DNA from: Caprella mutica
Lineage: Eukaryota; Arthropoda; Malacostraca; Amphipoda; Caprellidae
Length of the DNA stretch: 64,000 nucleotides
Assembly: GCA_947561585.1 (NCBI GenBank)
Contig: CANNZV010001842.1
Span: 84,867 to 148,866 of the forward strand
Reading direction: 5' to 3'
Positions 45,545 to 58,494 of this stretch are shown here, in pieces. A program made the translations under genes and the position numbers. Every line of letters begins with the position of its first letter. Position 1 is the stretch's first letter. The notes below the pieces were generated by a model. The model did no database searches, was not told where the DNA came from, and was given only the letters and a program-made list of their open reading frames with translations.

Positions 45545-47545
45545 GTGTGTGCTACTATCTGATAAGAATCATTAATAATCGATGCTCAATAGTATATTCT
45601 TGCTGGTTAGATTATCTACCACACTTCGAAAACTTTTCTTTCATTCTTCATGTGCATTTTTCTTTTAATTCTAAGCTCAAGTTTTAACACATAATTTGTC
45701 CTATTTAATAATTCAAAAATCTTCTTTAATTGAAGTTATTTCATGAGTGAACTCCTTTTAGATTTGGTTACAAAAAGCACATGAATTTAAATCCTTTTTC
45801 CTTTCGATGGCCTTTATTTAAACCTTTTAATAAAGAGAGGAGACCTGGGAATTAGAGAAAATTTTCCCTAGTTTTCCGTCTTCTAATCAGCTTAGTTTGC
45901 TTTTGGAGTTTCGTGATGTTCTGAATAAATTAAAATGTGAATGAATCCCAGAGTCTAATTACATTAAGCAAACTTCAATAGTGTACATTAAATGAATAAA
46001 ATAAAGTGTGATTATATGGCAATATAGTAACCTTATTAGTGCAAGGATATTTCAAATGTATTTTGAACAAGTAATATATATGTTAAATTTTCTTTTTGTG
46101 ATTGTATATATTTCCTTCAACTTAGATATATCCATTATAATATAAAGAAATATCCTTTATTTTAAATGAGGAAATATTCTTTATTTTAAATATCCTTCGA
46201 CCAAAATATGGAGTACAAATAAAATATTATTATACATTCTAATGTAGAATAAAAAGATCATAGTTACTAAATAATATTTGTTGACTCATAATATTATAGA
46301 AATAGATTACAAATTTGGTGTCACGTATTTTGTCTGTTTGGTGCTTTTCATTAATTAGATTTACTGAATAGGTATAAAATGGCCTTTATATTTCTTCATG
46401 GTCTGGTAATTATAAACGATCATATTACTGAAAGACATCATCAATTCTCCAATTACTTGTTAGATATAAAAACCATTTATTACTCAGTTATATGCGATAT
46501 ATTGATTGAAAGTCCCTGTTAATCAAATGTGCCTGATGTTTCTTATCATTTTGCTGTAATTCCCATGAAATTTGATAGCCTTTATCTGTTTAATAAGTTT
46601 TGAAATCAATAAAATACACTGCAATAACCTTGTTACTTCCCGCGAAAAAAATATATGCAGCATATTTAGATGTCTGGTATTCAGGTATAATATAATCAAT
46701 ATTAAATATACGGATATCGGTCAAAATCAAGGGAAAACTCAATTATGTATAAATTGATTTGCTCTACATATTCATTTTTAACTGAAATGAAGGGTGAACT
46801 GGAAATACGTATATGTTTATCCAATTCAAATCAAAACTCAAAACCAAAGAGCATTTCTTCAGATTCATATTAGTGTTTCGTACAATGGGATACATCGAAT
46901 ATCAAAAACTCTAATTAAAATTATATAAAAGATATATTAACTATAATTTAAATTTACTTTTTCTTATTTACTTTTGTCCTTCCTAATTCATTCATTATGT
47001 ATTACTGAAGGATCGAGAACTTTAAAATAACTTTTTTACACGCTTTTTGAGCCGTAATGTATAGTTTGTTGTACTGCACTCTTCATTATTGTTTAATGAC
47101 CTGGCAGGGGAGTATTGGGTCGGCACGCCCTTCTCCCCTTACGCATGCATGTCTCGTTTGATGTCACATAATTGAACATTGACTTTAGTTACATTTAAGG
47201 TGAAAATGAGTGCCGAAATAAGAAAATGAGAATTACATCGTAACAGGTCTTTTCCTTTGAAAAAAACTGACATTCCATCTTAATTTCAATCTGCAATAGA
47301 AATGCAATAACGTGATTGTAAAAAGTGACATGGACAATCTCCAGAACGTGAGCTTGCTGGAGAAAGGCTTTGCTTTACCTATCAAATGTAGTTAACACAC
47401 CCGCTTTTGGGTGTCACAGGTACATATGGCCTCTAGTTTCTTCATTTTGGCAGCTATTTAGTTTAAACTTATATGATGTTTGAACTATATTGATATTGAG
47501 AACAATTCAACAATCAATCGACGTTCTCTCTGTCGTATCAGATTT
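45545..47545. other. no recognisable gene
   Basis: A 25-bp A+T-rich unit is doubled near 46140-46195. No conserved frame. Confidence 0.5.
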
Positions 47546-47549
47546 CATC

Positions 47550-47745
47550 TCATAGTTTTCTATGATTAAAATCATGGAGAAAACTATGCTTTTTGATGGA
47601 TAACTAGGACGAAGCTCATGACATATATAGTTTTCTATAATTTAAACATAGAATTTTTTTTATAACTCAGGTACATTTCGTAACTCAGGTCCTTCATTAA
47701 TCGAGTGTTTCATAACGCAGGACTTCATACCTTATGAGTTTTAGT
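47550..47745. repeat. internal fragment of the 2914-4786 element family
   Basis: ATGATTAAAATCATGG and the ATAACTCAGGT(A/C) series match 3240-3290 and 3975-4045. No terminal repeats remain. Confidence 0.5.
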
Positions 47746-48305
47746 ATGTTATTCAGTAAATATATATTTTGTCACTATGATGATGACATCACTGGAGGTA
47801 TGATTAGAAGTAAAATTATAGAAGGAGAAAAAACTGTATCAATCAATTCATTAGAATACCTACAATTAAAGTTTTTGAGACAATATGCATATGGTAATAT
47901 ATATGGTCTGCTGACAATAACAACCATTACTTTGAGGGGATTGGAAAAGTTGAATTCAAATTTAAAAGTCATGCGATATTTGCTATACTGGATGGTGGCT
48001 AACATACTGCTGCAACGCTTTGTAAGTACACTGTAAAGTGGTGCACTCAAACAGACTTTATTTCATGGTAAATTGACTAGTTTTTATTTTTTTTATTAAA
48101 TTTTCCAATAGCTTAATAAATATTTCTTTGATTCACTATCGGCCATAAATGTGCTGCAGAGTTAGCTGTGGTAGCAGAGTATGCGAGAACACATAGGACC
48201 AAGAGGACACATAAAAACAACAAGAACATATTTGATCAAATAGGACACTCATAGGAATAAGTAACATCTAAGAATAGAGAACGCCCATGGAATAGAGGAC
48301 ATACA
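47746..48305. other. no recognisable gene
   Basis: A 100-codon frame (47734-48036) has no recognised domain. 48190-48300 contains loose repeats of ATAGGACAC. Confidence 0.45.
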
Positions 48306-48312
48306 TAGAAAC

Positions 48313-49612
48313 CGGTGTACGGACAACTGCCATGCGGATAACTGCCATGCGGACAACTGCCATGCGGACAACTGCCATGCGGATAACTTCCATTCGGACA
48401 ACTGCCATGCAACAAACTGCCATGCGGACAACTGCCATGCGGATAACTGCCATGCGGACAACTGCCATGCGACAAACTGCCATGCGGACAACTGCCATGC
48501 AATATATTATAATTTTATTTTGAGTGAATTGTAATGCACTTGTAAACTTAACCTTTCATGGAATTAATTTGATGTGAAGAATATTATTACTTTAACCTAA
48601 AAATCAAGTATAATATTAATCATATAGTCTGAAATTATGCATAAAGAAGTATAAAAATTTATATTGACAGTAGATTCAGAATTTAAAGTTGAAGTATGCT
48701 AAATTCATTTCTTTTTTAAATCATATATAACCAATTTAACCCATTTAGCTCCTCAAACAATCAAATGGTTGATAAGAAGTAGAAAATCTATAGATGGAAG
48801 ACTTTCTTTTCAAACATTTCAAAATATAAAGAATAGTACAAACACAATCTTTACAGGTTAAAATTTCCAGTGAGTGTGATTTTGCATTTTACTATTTAAG
48901 AATTTTTATTGGGTTAATTAATTGTTTTTATTTGTAAAAACAAACGTTTCGGCTAGATTCAGGATTAGAAACTGAAGTAGTATTTATCTTATTTCTATAG
49001 TTTCTTTGTTTATAGCTCCCACCGATCAGAAACATGTCTTATAAATATTTGAAAAGTGTCAAAATACGAGAATAATTATTACTGAACTATGTTTTTATTA
49101 AATTTGTTACTATATACTAATAAAAAAAAATCAACAGTAAGATGCAAAACCACACTCACTGAAAATTTTAACCTGTAAAGCATATCTTTGTACTATTCTT
49201 TGTATTCGGAAATGTTTGAAAAAAAGTTTTGTATCTATAAATTTCAATCTTTTTGTCAACCATTTGATTTTTTAAGGCGTAAAATGTGAAAGAAAATGAT
49301 TGTAACAAAGAAAGAAATCTAGTATTACTTCAATATTAATTTCAAAGTTTCTTCATTCACAATTTCTTACTATACAATTAAATTTTTGTACTAAAATTTT
49401 AGGATAAAATAATAATATATTTCACGTCAAATTACTTCCAAGAAATGTTAAGTTTACAAGTGCATTACAATTCACCCAAAATAAAATTATAATATATTGC
49501 ATGGCAGTTGTCCGCATGGCAGTTTGTCGCATGGCAGTTGTCCACCATGGCAGTTGTCCGCATGGCAGTTATCCGCATGGCAGTTGTCCGCATGGCAGTT
49601 GTCCTAGAGCCA
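48313..49612. mobile_element. foldback element, family B, copy 2
   Basis: Perfect 7-bp duplication TAGAAAC (48306-48312, 49613-49619). Starts CGGTGTACGGACAACTG; right end in reverse complement TGGCTCTAGGACAACTG. The left array (48318-48508) has ~13 units of 15 bp, the right (49497-49605) about 7. The arms match copy 1 closely. Six-frame reading of the arrays gives spurious peptides only. Confidence 0.9.
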
Positions 49613-49619
49613 TAGAAAC

Positions 49620-50055
49620 CATAGTAATAGTAATTAAATAAAAATTAATTATGATAATACTAATAAAATACAGAAAAATGAACAGAAAGAAATAGACAAA
49701 TATAGCTATACAGGTTGACCGTTTTTTTTATCGCGCCTCTATAGCTTGTTACAAATATAAAGAAAGTAGAATTTTTCTAGAGAACGAATGTTGTCAGCAG
49801 TAGCTATAGGTAGTATCAAATTTTCAAAATTTGGTTTCATATTTCGATTTTTAATAGATTAATTAATATTAATAAACAATAAGATAGATAGCTGAAATAG
49901 AAAGACGGTATCCAACATACAATTATTGGTCATAATTGGTCATCCAGGTTTTTCACCCTTCACCTGATGATGAATAGAAATCTTTCTATTCGAAAGCGTG
50001 AAGTCTGATAAAAACTTCAACGTTGAGTTTAAATAAACTCATAACAATTGATATG
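49620..50055. other. no recognisable gene
   Basis: TATACAGGTTGACCG at 49709 could be a lone mariner end. Nothing else. Confidence 0.4.
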
Positions 50056-50062
50056 TATATAA

Positions 50063-50805
50063 CGGTTCTAGGTAAATTGCTCGAAAACAATTGCTCGAAA
50101 GACAATTGCTCGAAAACAATTGCTCGAAAAACAATTGCTCGAATGAACAATTGCTTTAAAGAACAATTGCTCGAATGACAATTGCTCGAAAAACAATTGC
50201 TCGAACGAACAATTGCTCGAATGAACAATTGCTCGAATTATCAAATTGCTCGAATGAACAAAATTGCTCGAATTATAAAATTGCACAGTTTTCGATTTTA
50301 TAAAAGTCAGTTATTCATGAAGTGGAGCTGCACCTAACAATCCTTGTTTCTTTTTAGTAATTGATCATAATTCATTCTATAAATGATTTTAATTATTACT
50401 CATTCTGCATAATCTTTTTTTTAGATTATTTGTGTCATCTCGTATGTAACATGTGAATTGGAATCATGTGGTGAATCACTGCTATTCGTGTTTTTTTATC
50501 ATAAAACCCGAATTTTAATGATCAATTACTAAAAAGAAACAAGGATTGTTAGGTGCAGCTCCACTTCATGAATAACTGACTTTTATAAAATCGAAAACTG
50601 TACAATTTTGTAATTCGAGCATTTCGATCATTCGAGCAATTTGATAATTCGAACAATTGTTCATTCGAGCAATTTTTCGTTCGAGCAATTGTTTTTCGAG
50701 CAATTGTCTTTCGAGCAATTGTTCATTCGAGCAATTATTTTCGAGCAATTATTTTCGTGTAATTGTCTTTCGAGCAATTGTTTTCGAGCAATTTACCGGC
50801 TACCG
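50063..50805. mobile_element. foldback element, family A, copy 2
   Basis: Perfect 7-bp duplication TATATAA (50056-50062, 50806-50812). Starts CGGTTCTAGGTAAATTGCTC, identical to copy 1 over 20 bases; right end in reverse complement CGGTAGCCGGTAAATTGCTC. Arrays of CAATTGCTCGAA at both ends. The centre is shorter than in copy 1: the right arm lacks the segment matching 50400-50510. Confidence 0.9.
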
Positions 50806-50831
50806 TATATAACATAGCCATTAGATATGTA

Positions 50832-50994
50832 CAGTGTGTCCGCAAAAAATGTATCCACTGCCTTGAATCTACATTATTCATCATTCATGATAATATGTTG
50901 GTACCATAGATACGTAGATTAATATTAATGAATTACAAATAGTACTTAAATGATGTTTTCGATGGCAGTGGATACATTTTTTGCGGACACACTG
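50832..50994. mobile_element. mariner-type MITE with perfect TIRs (163 bp)
   Basis: TA flanks both sides (50830-50831, 50995-50996). The first and last 31 bases are exact inverted copies, beginning CAGTGTGTCCGCAAAAAATG. No coding capacity. The perfect TIRs suggest a recent insertion. Confidence 0.9.
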
Positions 50995-50999
50995 TATAC

Positions 51000-51396
51000 T
51001 TCCATCAAATTAGGAGTTGTTTAAATATTTTAAATTACGGTTTCCTCAATTTTGTGTTTCACACTTGTAGACTTCAGAACATGAATGTCTTCTCATATAT
51101 TAAAGAGACTTATTTGTTAAACAAACAAAATGGATATTGCTGAAATTGAAATCTGTATTTCTGGAGTACATATATTTATTTGTTGAATGCGTATTTAACT
51201 AACATAAGCTGTTGAATTTAGAGTAGTTCATTATTCATGAAAGTATATAGACTAATTTTCAATCTGTATCAATCCCTGTCACACTTGTTAATAACCCACT
51301 TTGTACTTTGGATTTCTAAATTTAACTTTATAAACATACCCAGATAAATGGCAGGTCATATACTTCTTAAATTAACTATCCAAATTTTTCCTCTTA
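51000..51396. other. probable intron end
   Basis: No gene. The last bases have a branch-like TTAACTATC and a pyrimidine tract ending TTTTTCCTCTTAG, a good splice acceptor for the exon below. Confidence 0.5.
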
Positions 51397-51397
51397 G

Positions 51398-51871
51398 GTT
51401 CATACACAGAATGATGAAGTACACATCGCATCCCTAGTCAATTTGTTCCGTAACAAGGTCATGATGATTCCTGGCAGCTACGTTATCACCGAACCAATTC
51501 TTGAAGGCTACAAAGTCAAGGCAGAGATTGTCCCTATTTTACAACCAAACAAAATTATAAAGTATGACAGGGAGGAAATTTGGTCAACGTTTTTTCCGAT
51601 TGTAAATACATAGACACTGGTTACAGAGATGAATTTAAAGAAGAGGTTGTTGACAAATTGTCGTACTTGTAAGCCACTATGTTCCTCGTCCCATTATCTC
51701 GGAGGAACTACGTCAGTCACAGCTGTAGATAACCCGTACCAACAAAGTGAAGAAGAAGAAGATGACATCCCTTATATACCTCCCGATCCAAACCTAAAAG
51801 GAGTCAGCAGGATGGGGGTTCTAAATGATGATGGTTCATTCGAGCACGATGGTGATGAAGATAAGTTGTGA
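51398..51871 (+). pseudogene. EIF1AD-like exon with one in-frame stop
   Basis: Starting directly after the acceptor, 71 codons read through RNKVMMIPGSYVITEPI and LEGYKVKAEIVPIL to EEIWSTFF. This follows the S1/OB-fold order of EIF1AD, a small nucleic-acid-binding protein related to translation factor eIF1A (FR.N.....G.....PI.EG.KVKAEI..VL). TAG at 51611-51613 interrupts it. The same frame then stays open from 51614 to the stop at 51869-51871, with NPYQQSEEEEDDIPYIPP and an acidic end; EIF1AD also ends acidic. The N-terminal part must lie on upstream exons that I did not find. Either a pseudogene, an assembly error at one base, or readthrough. Family assignment is by pattern. Confidence 0.55.
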
Positions 51872-54800
51872 CTGAATCTGTAAGCAGACGGAGAGGCGGA
51901 AGAAGAAGAGGCATCCGTTAATTCTCCTAGATAATTCAACAGTTTTCAGTTGTTTTTATAAATTAAGATAAATTTTGTTCTTCATTTAATTTAATTTGAA
52001 CATTTTTTCTAGTTTCTACCAATCCAACTAGGCAGAAATGGGCACTTATCTGTAAAGCTGGAATCTATCTTTAACAATGAATTAGGAAGTTTTAAACACT
52101 TAATTGAAGTTCACAGACCATTGCTATATTTTAATGAGATTCTGAATTAACTTAAGTATCGAACTGGTTTTCAAGAGTATCTGCCTAGTACATGGTATCT
52201 TCTTAGCATTTATAATTTTATGCTGTTATTTGGATAAACCACAGGTAAAAATTAATAATTTTATTCATTACTGTGTCAGATTAAAGAAAATTGATATGGA
52301 GAAATGTGGAAAACTAGATATAGTGAATGTTGAGCTATGTTCTTTAACGGTTAATTAAACTGAAAAAAATATATATTGAACTAAATTTCATCCGATTTTT
52401 AGATTAATGATCTTGGACCTTAGCTTTACAATACAGGCATACCCCGCTCTTATTATAACTCAGATTTATGAAAAACATATAAGAGTGAGACATATCTCGC
52501 TTTTATTTCACCTCAAATATAGAATATTTAAGAGTAACTTTGGAAAATTGTTTGGTACTACACTTATTCGATTGTTTCAAGTCTAAGACGTAACCAGAGC
52601 GTGATAAGCCTTTATTTTGAATTAAACTCTTTTATTCATGGAACTTGAAGATGACATTTAACTCTACTTTCGAATGAACGAATACATTATTGAACTTACG
52701 ATTATATACTAATATATAGACTTTAGATAAACTTTAACTTCTGACACGAACAAAAGATTCAATTTTTCCTCCATTACAAATTGGCCATCAAAATTGACTG
52801 TACGAGAAAAGTTTCGAGACAATTGCTCTAGAATTGGTAGTAAGAGTGGTAATCCTTTACATGGATATTCTGCGTAAGTTTTCTGCTATTTGCAAGCGAG
52901 ATACAAACTACTCAATAAAATAAAAGTAGTATCTCCGTTGATTATTATAGTTTACAAAATCTAAAATTAATGTAAGCTCTATTTTTTACATTACACAGCC
53001 ATTATATCGGTTGCAAGAAGATAAAGTATAAAAGTTTTACATTTGAAATTTATTCGATCTCCGTCATTTTTCTTTTAGGTGTCCTTCGGCAAAACAGTTA
53101 TTCATTTACGCTAAGAATTTACAATGAGAATAAAATGAAACTATTAGATTTACTGAGAGAAACACATAACCTGAAATGATTCTAGATGCAGGTCATTAGT
53201 GAAGATTACAAAGATAATAGGATAAGATACCTTTTACTCTGCAATATACCTACAAGTTATATATTACAATATTACAGAATCAGTTTGTTAGACCTTTTCT
53301 CAGATAATAGACACATCTCATCAATACTATCGTGTAACACATCTTTGGTCTAATAAGACCTGCATCTGTCTGTCCGTGATTCACACTTTTAATTAAGGAA
53401 ACAGAGTAAAATGAATCAATAATTTATGGCGGGGAACACTAATAATAATAAAAAAAATCGAAGTTTGAAATTTTGAGAATGAAAATAATTATGCTAAATA
53501 AGTATATAGAAATATCCATTATACGTAATGCCATTTAAATACAATCCTAAAACTATAATAATGAATAAATTCTCAATGGATTGGCAAGAAATACTATACT
53601 AGTTATAACATTGCTCTAAAATGGTTCTTCTTAACATCTTTCACTAATACACTCCACTCAGCTTAATTCTCATTTGACTTTCTGCTCTAACAGTGAATGA
53701 ATTGACCAGTCTTCTGAGATAGGGAATAAAAGTCCTTCAACATCCATGCTTCATTCCCTTTCACCAGATTATGAAATATCGTAACTTTAAGTCAGAATGC
53801 GTAGCCAGAACATCATTACTTTGGATTATTTCATCTTATTGCATATCAGTGATTGAAATATTCTATTTTTGATATAAATCAAGCGTACTTATTTATGTCT
53901 AACAATTTAGTTTAAAGATAAACTGACACAATTTATCAGTAGATTGAAAAGTATCCTGTGATACACAAAGAATATACAATATTTCTAAGTTTGTCTGGAC
54001 TCCCTGGGACGCAAATTATTGAACATTATAGATAATGTAATGTATCATATTTCATTTTGTACTGTATACTGAAGATATTATTCAACCACAGCCAGTCTTT
54101 TATTCACTTGTGCTTCTGTTATATGTAGGTACACTGTGATATAATATTATTATTCTAAATACAATTTTCTTGTACTCTGCATATTGAACGGAGGTTTTGA
54201 GTATATTAAAATTTCCAATTGAAGTTCGAAATTAAATGTGCAAGTATTTCTGCTATTTGATAACTTCATTTATTAATTTTCCATATTATGAAATTTGAAT
54301 TACAAATATATTGACGCCAATTATTATTGATTGAATAAAAATGCTTCCAGCAAAATGAATAGTAAAAGAAAGTAATTTATGAAATCAAAATGTCAACTAA
54401 TGTTGATAATTCCAGATCGTGAGATAGTAGAATATCAATTTTATTCTTTAAATGTTCTTCTAAATAAAGTAAAAATAAATCAAAATATTCTTCTAGAGAA
54501 TATAAAAAATAATTTAAAAATTGCATTACTTTTAATTCACTCATCACACTGTCGCTGTTACTCCATCTAAAATATCTGTGAGAGAATTCAATACTTTGCC
54601 CTAAATAAATAAATACCTATGGTCAGATTTGTATTCCTGCTGTAATGGGTTCGAAAATCATCTCAATTCACACATTTAATATAAATCTCAATTAAGTATA
54701 CAATACATTTTCTACTCAGGACATAGCTATTGCAAAGTTTGTGACAATATGCTTTTCTAGAAAATTAAATTTTACCTCTTAGTCTTCGTAAAATTTATTC

Positions 54801-55615
54801 ACTACTATATCAGCGAGTAGAAATTTAGTTACTATTTGGGGGATTTATGTGATCTAATAATGCAATAATATTTGTTTTTTAATGTTTATTTTATTTCTAA
54901 ATATTACTTTATTTTTAAATGTTATTTTATTTTTAAATGTTATTTTATTAAATATTAATCATTATTTAAATCACTCATTATTTAAATTATTATTAATATT
55001 TATATAAATAAAATTATTTAAATAATATAATTATTCATTAAATATTATTTATTTATTATTTATTTTTTGATTTTAAATATTTTTTAAAATATTTTTTTAG
55101 CCTATTTTCTATTTTATTTTTAATATTCATTGCTCTCTTGTCTGATATTGTCTCAATTCATTCTAGGTAAAAAAATAAAAATAAAAATCATTAAGCCTAT
55201 TATAAGTTATATTGATAAGTTTAGTAGGATGTAGTTCATATAAGGTTATTTTTTCTAATATGGAAATAAAATTTTGTTATATTTTGTATATTGTATACCT
55301 ACATCCTTTATTTTTGATAATATATCAAGTAGACCAATGGATTTCATTTTAATAGAAGATACACATACTTTGTGCTAAATGTAACTGCCGCAGTAAATTG
55401 TTAATTAATGTAGTATTGAAATCAGAGTTTTGATTTATGCTTTATAATTGTTGTGTTCAATTTAACTGCCATAACAAATTATTAATTTAATATTATTATT
55501 AATTATTCTAATTATATGCCTACCTACTCTCACGATATGACTTTATAGAAGGGCTTGAAAATGAGAATTTAATACTTTTCCATTCATTTTTTTATGTAAT
55601 CTCTTTCTTTTCAAT
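51872..55615. other. no recognisable gene
   Basis: A+T-rich. 54880-55100 is an irregular repeat of TTTTATTTTTAAATGTTA type. The EIF1AD-like exon's 3' UTR may occupy the first few hundred bases. Confidence 0.5.
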
Positions 55616-55619
55616 AATT

Positions 55620-57250
55620 ATCCTTATCTTTAAATTTTATCTAGATCGCATACCGAACTAGCACCAAATATTTTATCGATTACCGTTAAATAATACATCA
55701 GAAGCTGAAATTGGAAAAATTGTTATTATATTTCAATAACTGTGAATTCATTATAATTATTTTCTTAAAACTGTTTTCCTAAATACAACTCAAGAATGTA
55801 ATCGATTATTTTTTTCATATGATTTATACGGCAATGAAAAATATTTACATATATTTAAGAGATTTAGACCAATTTCTACTCTGTCCATTTTAATAAGATT
55901 TTTGAGTAACTCCTCCATGATAGGCTGAATAATTTTATAAATTTTAATAACATTTTAACACCACACCAATTTGGGTTTAGATCTGGAACGTGTTCAACTT
56001 TTGCAGTTTTGGAATTTTTAATCATGTAGTGTCGGCTTTTAATAAAAAGGAATATTGTATTTCGTTATTTTTAGATTTAAAAAAAGCCTTCGATACCGCA
56101 GACAAAGAAATACTTTATATAAATAATTTTAGATCAGATTTTAAACCTATTACCACCGGCCTCTTCCAAGGGTCAATTTTATGTCCATTACTTTTTAATA
56201 TTTTTATCAATGATCTTAGTAGTAATATGTCTATTTCAAATATTTTTAATTCCACTTTATTTGCTAATGATGCAGGATTTTACTTCCATGACAATGATTT
56301 TAATAATGTTTTTAATAAATTATAATCCTTTATTTATCAGTTATTTCGGTGGTTGCAACTCAATTAACTTACACCAAATATTTCTAAAACCAAGCTTATG
56401 CTTTTTAATTCTAGAAAAGAAGATATTTTACCATTAATACTTTTTAACAATGAAATAGTGGAAAATGTGAATAATTTTAAGTACCAAGGTATTTTTTTAG
56501 ATCATAAACTTAATTTATAACCTCATACAGAAGACCTTTGCAACAAACTTATCAAGGTGCAGGGTGTTCTGTATGCCGTTAGGCATTATTTTGATAAAAA
56601 AAAGTCTAATTTCAATTTACTATCCACTAGCATATTCTGTTTTTACTCAATCAATAATCATTTTTAGCAAGACTCTTAATATCTATTTGCAACCACTGAG
56701 AGTTTTAATCAATAATATTAACAATTTTAAACGTGAAGAGGGATGAAAATAACATCCCTAATAGGGTTTTAAATGAAATGTATATAGATCTTGAACTTTT
56801 AAAATTTGAAGATGTCGCAGATTATCAACTTTTTAATGAAATTTTTACGTAGAGCAATATATGACAAACCTTCCCTTTTTAAATAAATATTTTACTGACT
56901 TCATCCATTCTCAAGAGCATAACACTAGAACAAATAGGTTTTATCTTCCTCCAATTCGAACAGAATTGGAGCGAAATTTTACTATTTTCCGATCCAACAA
57001 ACTTCCTACTATTTTAACAGAACCAATGTCAGATTTTAAATTTAAGAAGCTTTTTAGAAAATATTGTTTTAGTGAACATAATTCTTAGATTTTTAGTGTT
57101 CATAGATTTTAATTTGGTTTCACAAGTTTTAACTTTCCCGGAACCTTAGCTGAATCTTTTTGGTATTTTTATTTTTGATGTGTATTTTTTAGTTTTACTA
57201 TGTATAATTGTATATATTTTGTATGCTTAGATAAATAAATAAATAAAAGA
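55620..57250 (+). pseudogene. LINE reverse transcriptase remnant with 3' tail
   Basis: Read across frames: FRPISTLSIL, then SLFLDLKKAFDTADKEIL (motif A), then FQGSILCPLLFNIFINDL, then LFANDAGFY. The last is the catalytic FADD-type box with its second Asp changed to Asn order (AND). About 35 residues normally found between DKEIL and the NNFRSD block are missing in frame. C-terminal pieces follow (56380-56560, 56861-57088), and the element ends with ATAAATAAATAAATAAA at 57231-57247, a LINE-like tail. No endonuclease or ORF1 is visible upstream. CR1/Jockey-like; dead. Confidence 0.75.
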
Positions 57251-57643
57251 TTTTAAGACTAAATAAATTTCGAAAATTATTCTACGAGCTTACAAGAATT
57301 TAAAATAATGCATCAGTAAAATACAGCAACATTATCCTTTCAGTTGGTAAATTCTCAATTCAATTAGAATGAAATTCTATTTTTATATAACAAATTTAGC
57401 CTAAATTGAATGTGAATCTCGTATAATAATTATTTTAAATAATTAATAATTATTTCCCTCTATTAAGCCTCGTTTTTAATTTTATTTCTCGGGATTTTTG
57501 AGGTCAATTTAATTTGAGCACAAATCATTTTCTACCAAATAATAAATCAGGATAAAGTATCATCAATCTTTGTAGCATAAGATTACTCTGAATAATTCTG
57601 CACTAAAAAGTCATGAATATAAATCACTGTAATTTCCTCTATG

Positions 57644-57918
57644 ACAGTTCAAATAATCTTTAATCGAATATATTTTTATTAATACGATATAGTTTGATTC
57701 ATGCTATCTTTCAATATTCTAAGATAATTCATTAATGGGCCTCTAAGTAGTCATAAACTTTTTACCAATTGGCATCATTTCCCAATACTACAAGAAAGCA
57801 GACCTTATCCAATTCAACGTTGTCTACTCTCAGATTTTTGACTGGAAATTTCACGGTTTTTGGATCTAAAATTTAAAGGGACCTCGTTTATTTTTTCCCT
57901 GATAATACATCAGTGCCA
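57644..57918 (+). repeat. ~275-bp direct repeat, unit 1
   Basis: Matches 60211-60481 at about 85% by eye: AGTTCAAATAATCTTTAAT, GGCCTCTAAGTAGT, CACGGTTTTTGGATCTAAAA and CCCTGATAATACAT in the same order. No TG...CA ends or coding frame. Confidence 0.7.
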
Positions 57919-58174
57919 GTAATTCTTTGGTTAACATTCCTCATTTCTCCCAAGAGTGACTGTGTGCCAATACACTTGCCAGCTTCTTGTGATTTACTGC
58001 AGTTTGTTGAGGAGTGAATTTACTGAGCAGATTTAGTCAGTCCTTTACGAGGAAGAAACCAATAAATAGTTTAAGTTCAGTAGATACAACACACCAGTTA
58101 ATTTACCCCTCAAAACTTACAAGATCAGGAAAAAATCACCAGATTTTGCTTAGGAATATTACACCTAATAGTAG

Positions 58175-58470
58175 CGGATCTAGGACAACTGCAATGCTGA
58201 CAACTGCCATAGCGAATAACTGCCATGCGACAAATTGCCATGTGGACAACAGCCATGCAATATATTATAATTTTATTTCTGGTGAATTGCAATGCGCTTG
58301 TAAACTTAACCTTTCATGAAATCAATTTGATGAGATGGATATTATTTTAAATTAAAATTTTAGTAGAAAAATGAAATTTAGTATTACAAGTGTTAATATT
58401 AAAATCCTTTCTTTGTTACAATCATTTTCTTTCACATATAAATAATCAAATGATTGAATATTTCAGTAAC
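58175..58470 (+). mobile_element. foldback family B, left-arm fragment
   Basis: Starts CGGATCTAGGACAACTGC, five degenerate 15-bp units, then the family B inner arm (ATAATTTTATTTCTGGTGAA) to about 58465. The right half is missing. Confidence 0.75.
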
Positions 58471-58494
58471 TAAAAACTTATCAGAAGTAGGGTG

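Noticed and set aside
47734..48036. 100-codon frame
   Set aside because: No motif, signal or family resemblance; overlaps an open frame on the other strand and starts in a transposon fragment.
48236..48523. Open frames reading HGSCP, AWQLS, MAVVR or MRTTA repeats on both strands; similar frames at 43254-43495 and 44526-44744
   Set aside because: The 15-bp family B unit has no stop in any frame, so every frame yields a five-residue repeat.
54648..54656. GGGTTCGAAAATC resembling a tRNA B box
   Set aside because: No A box, no cloverleaf and no tail; a chance match.
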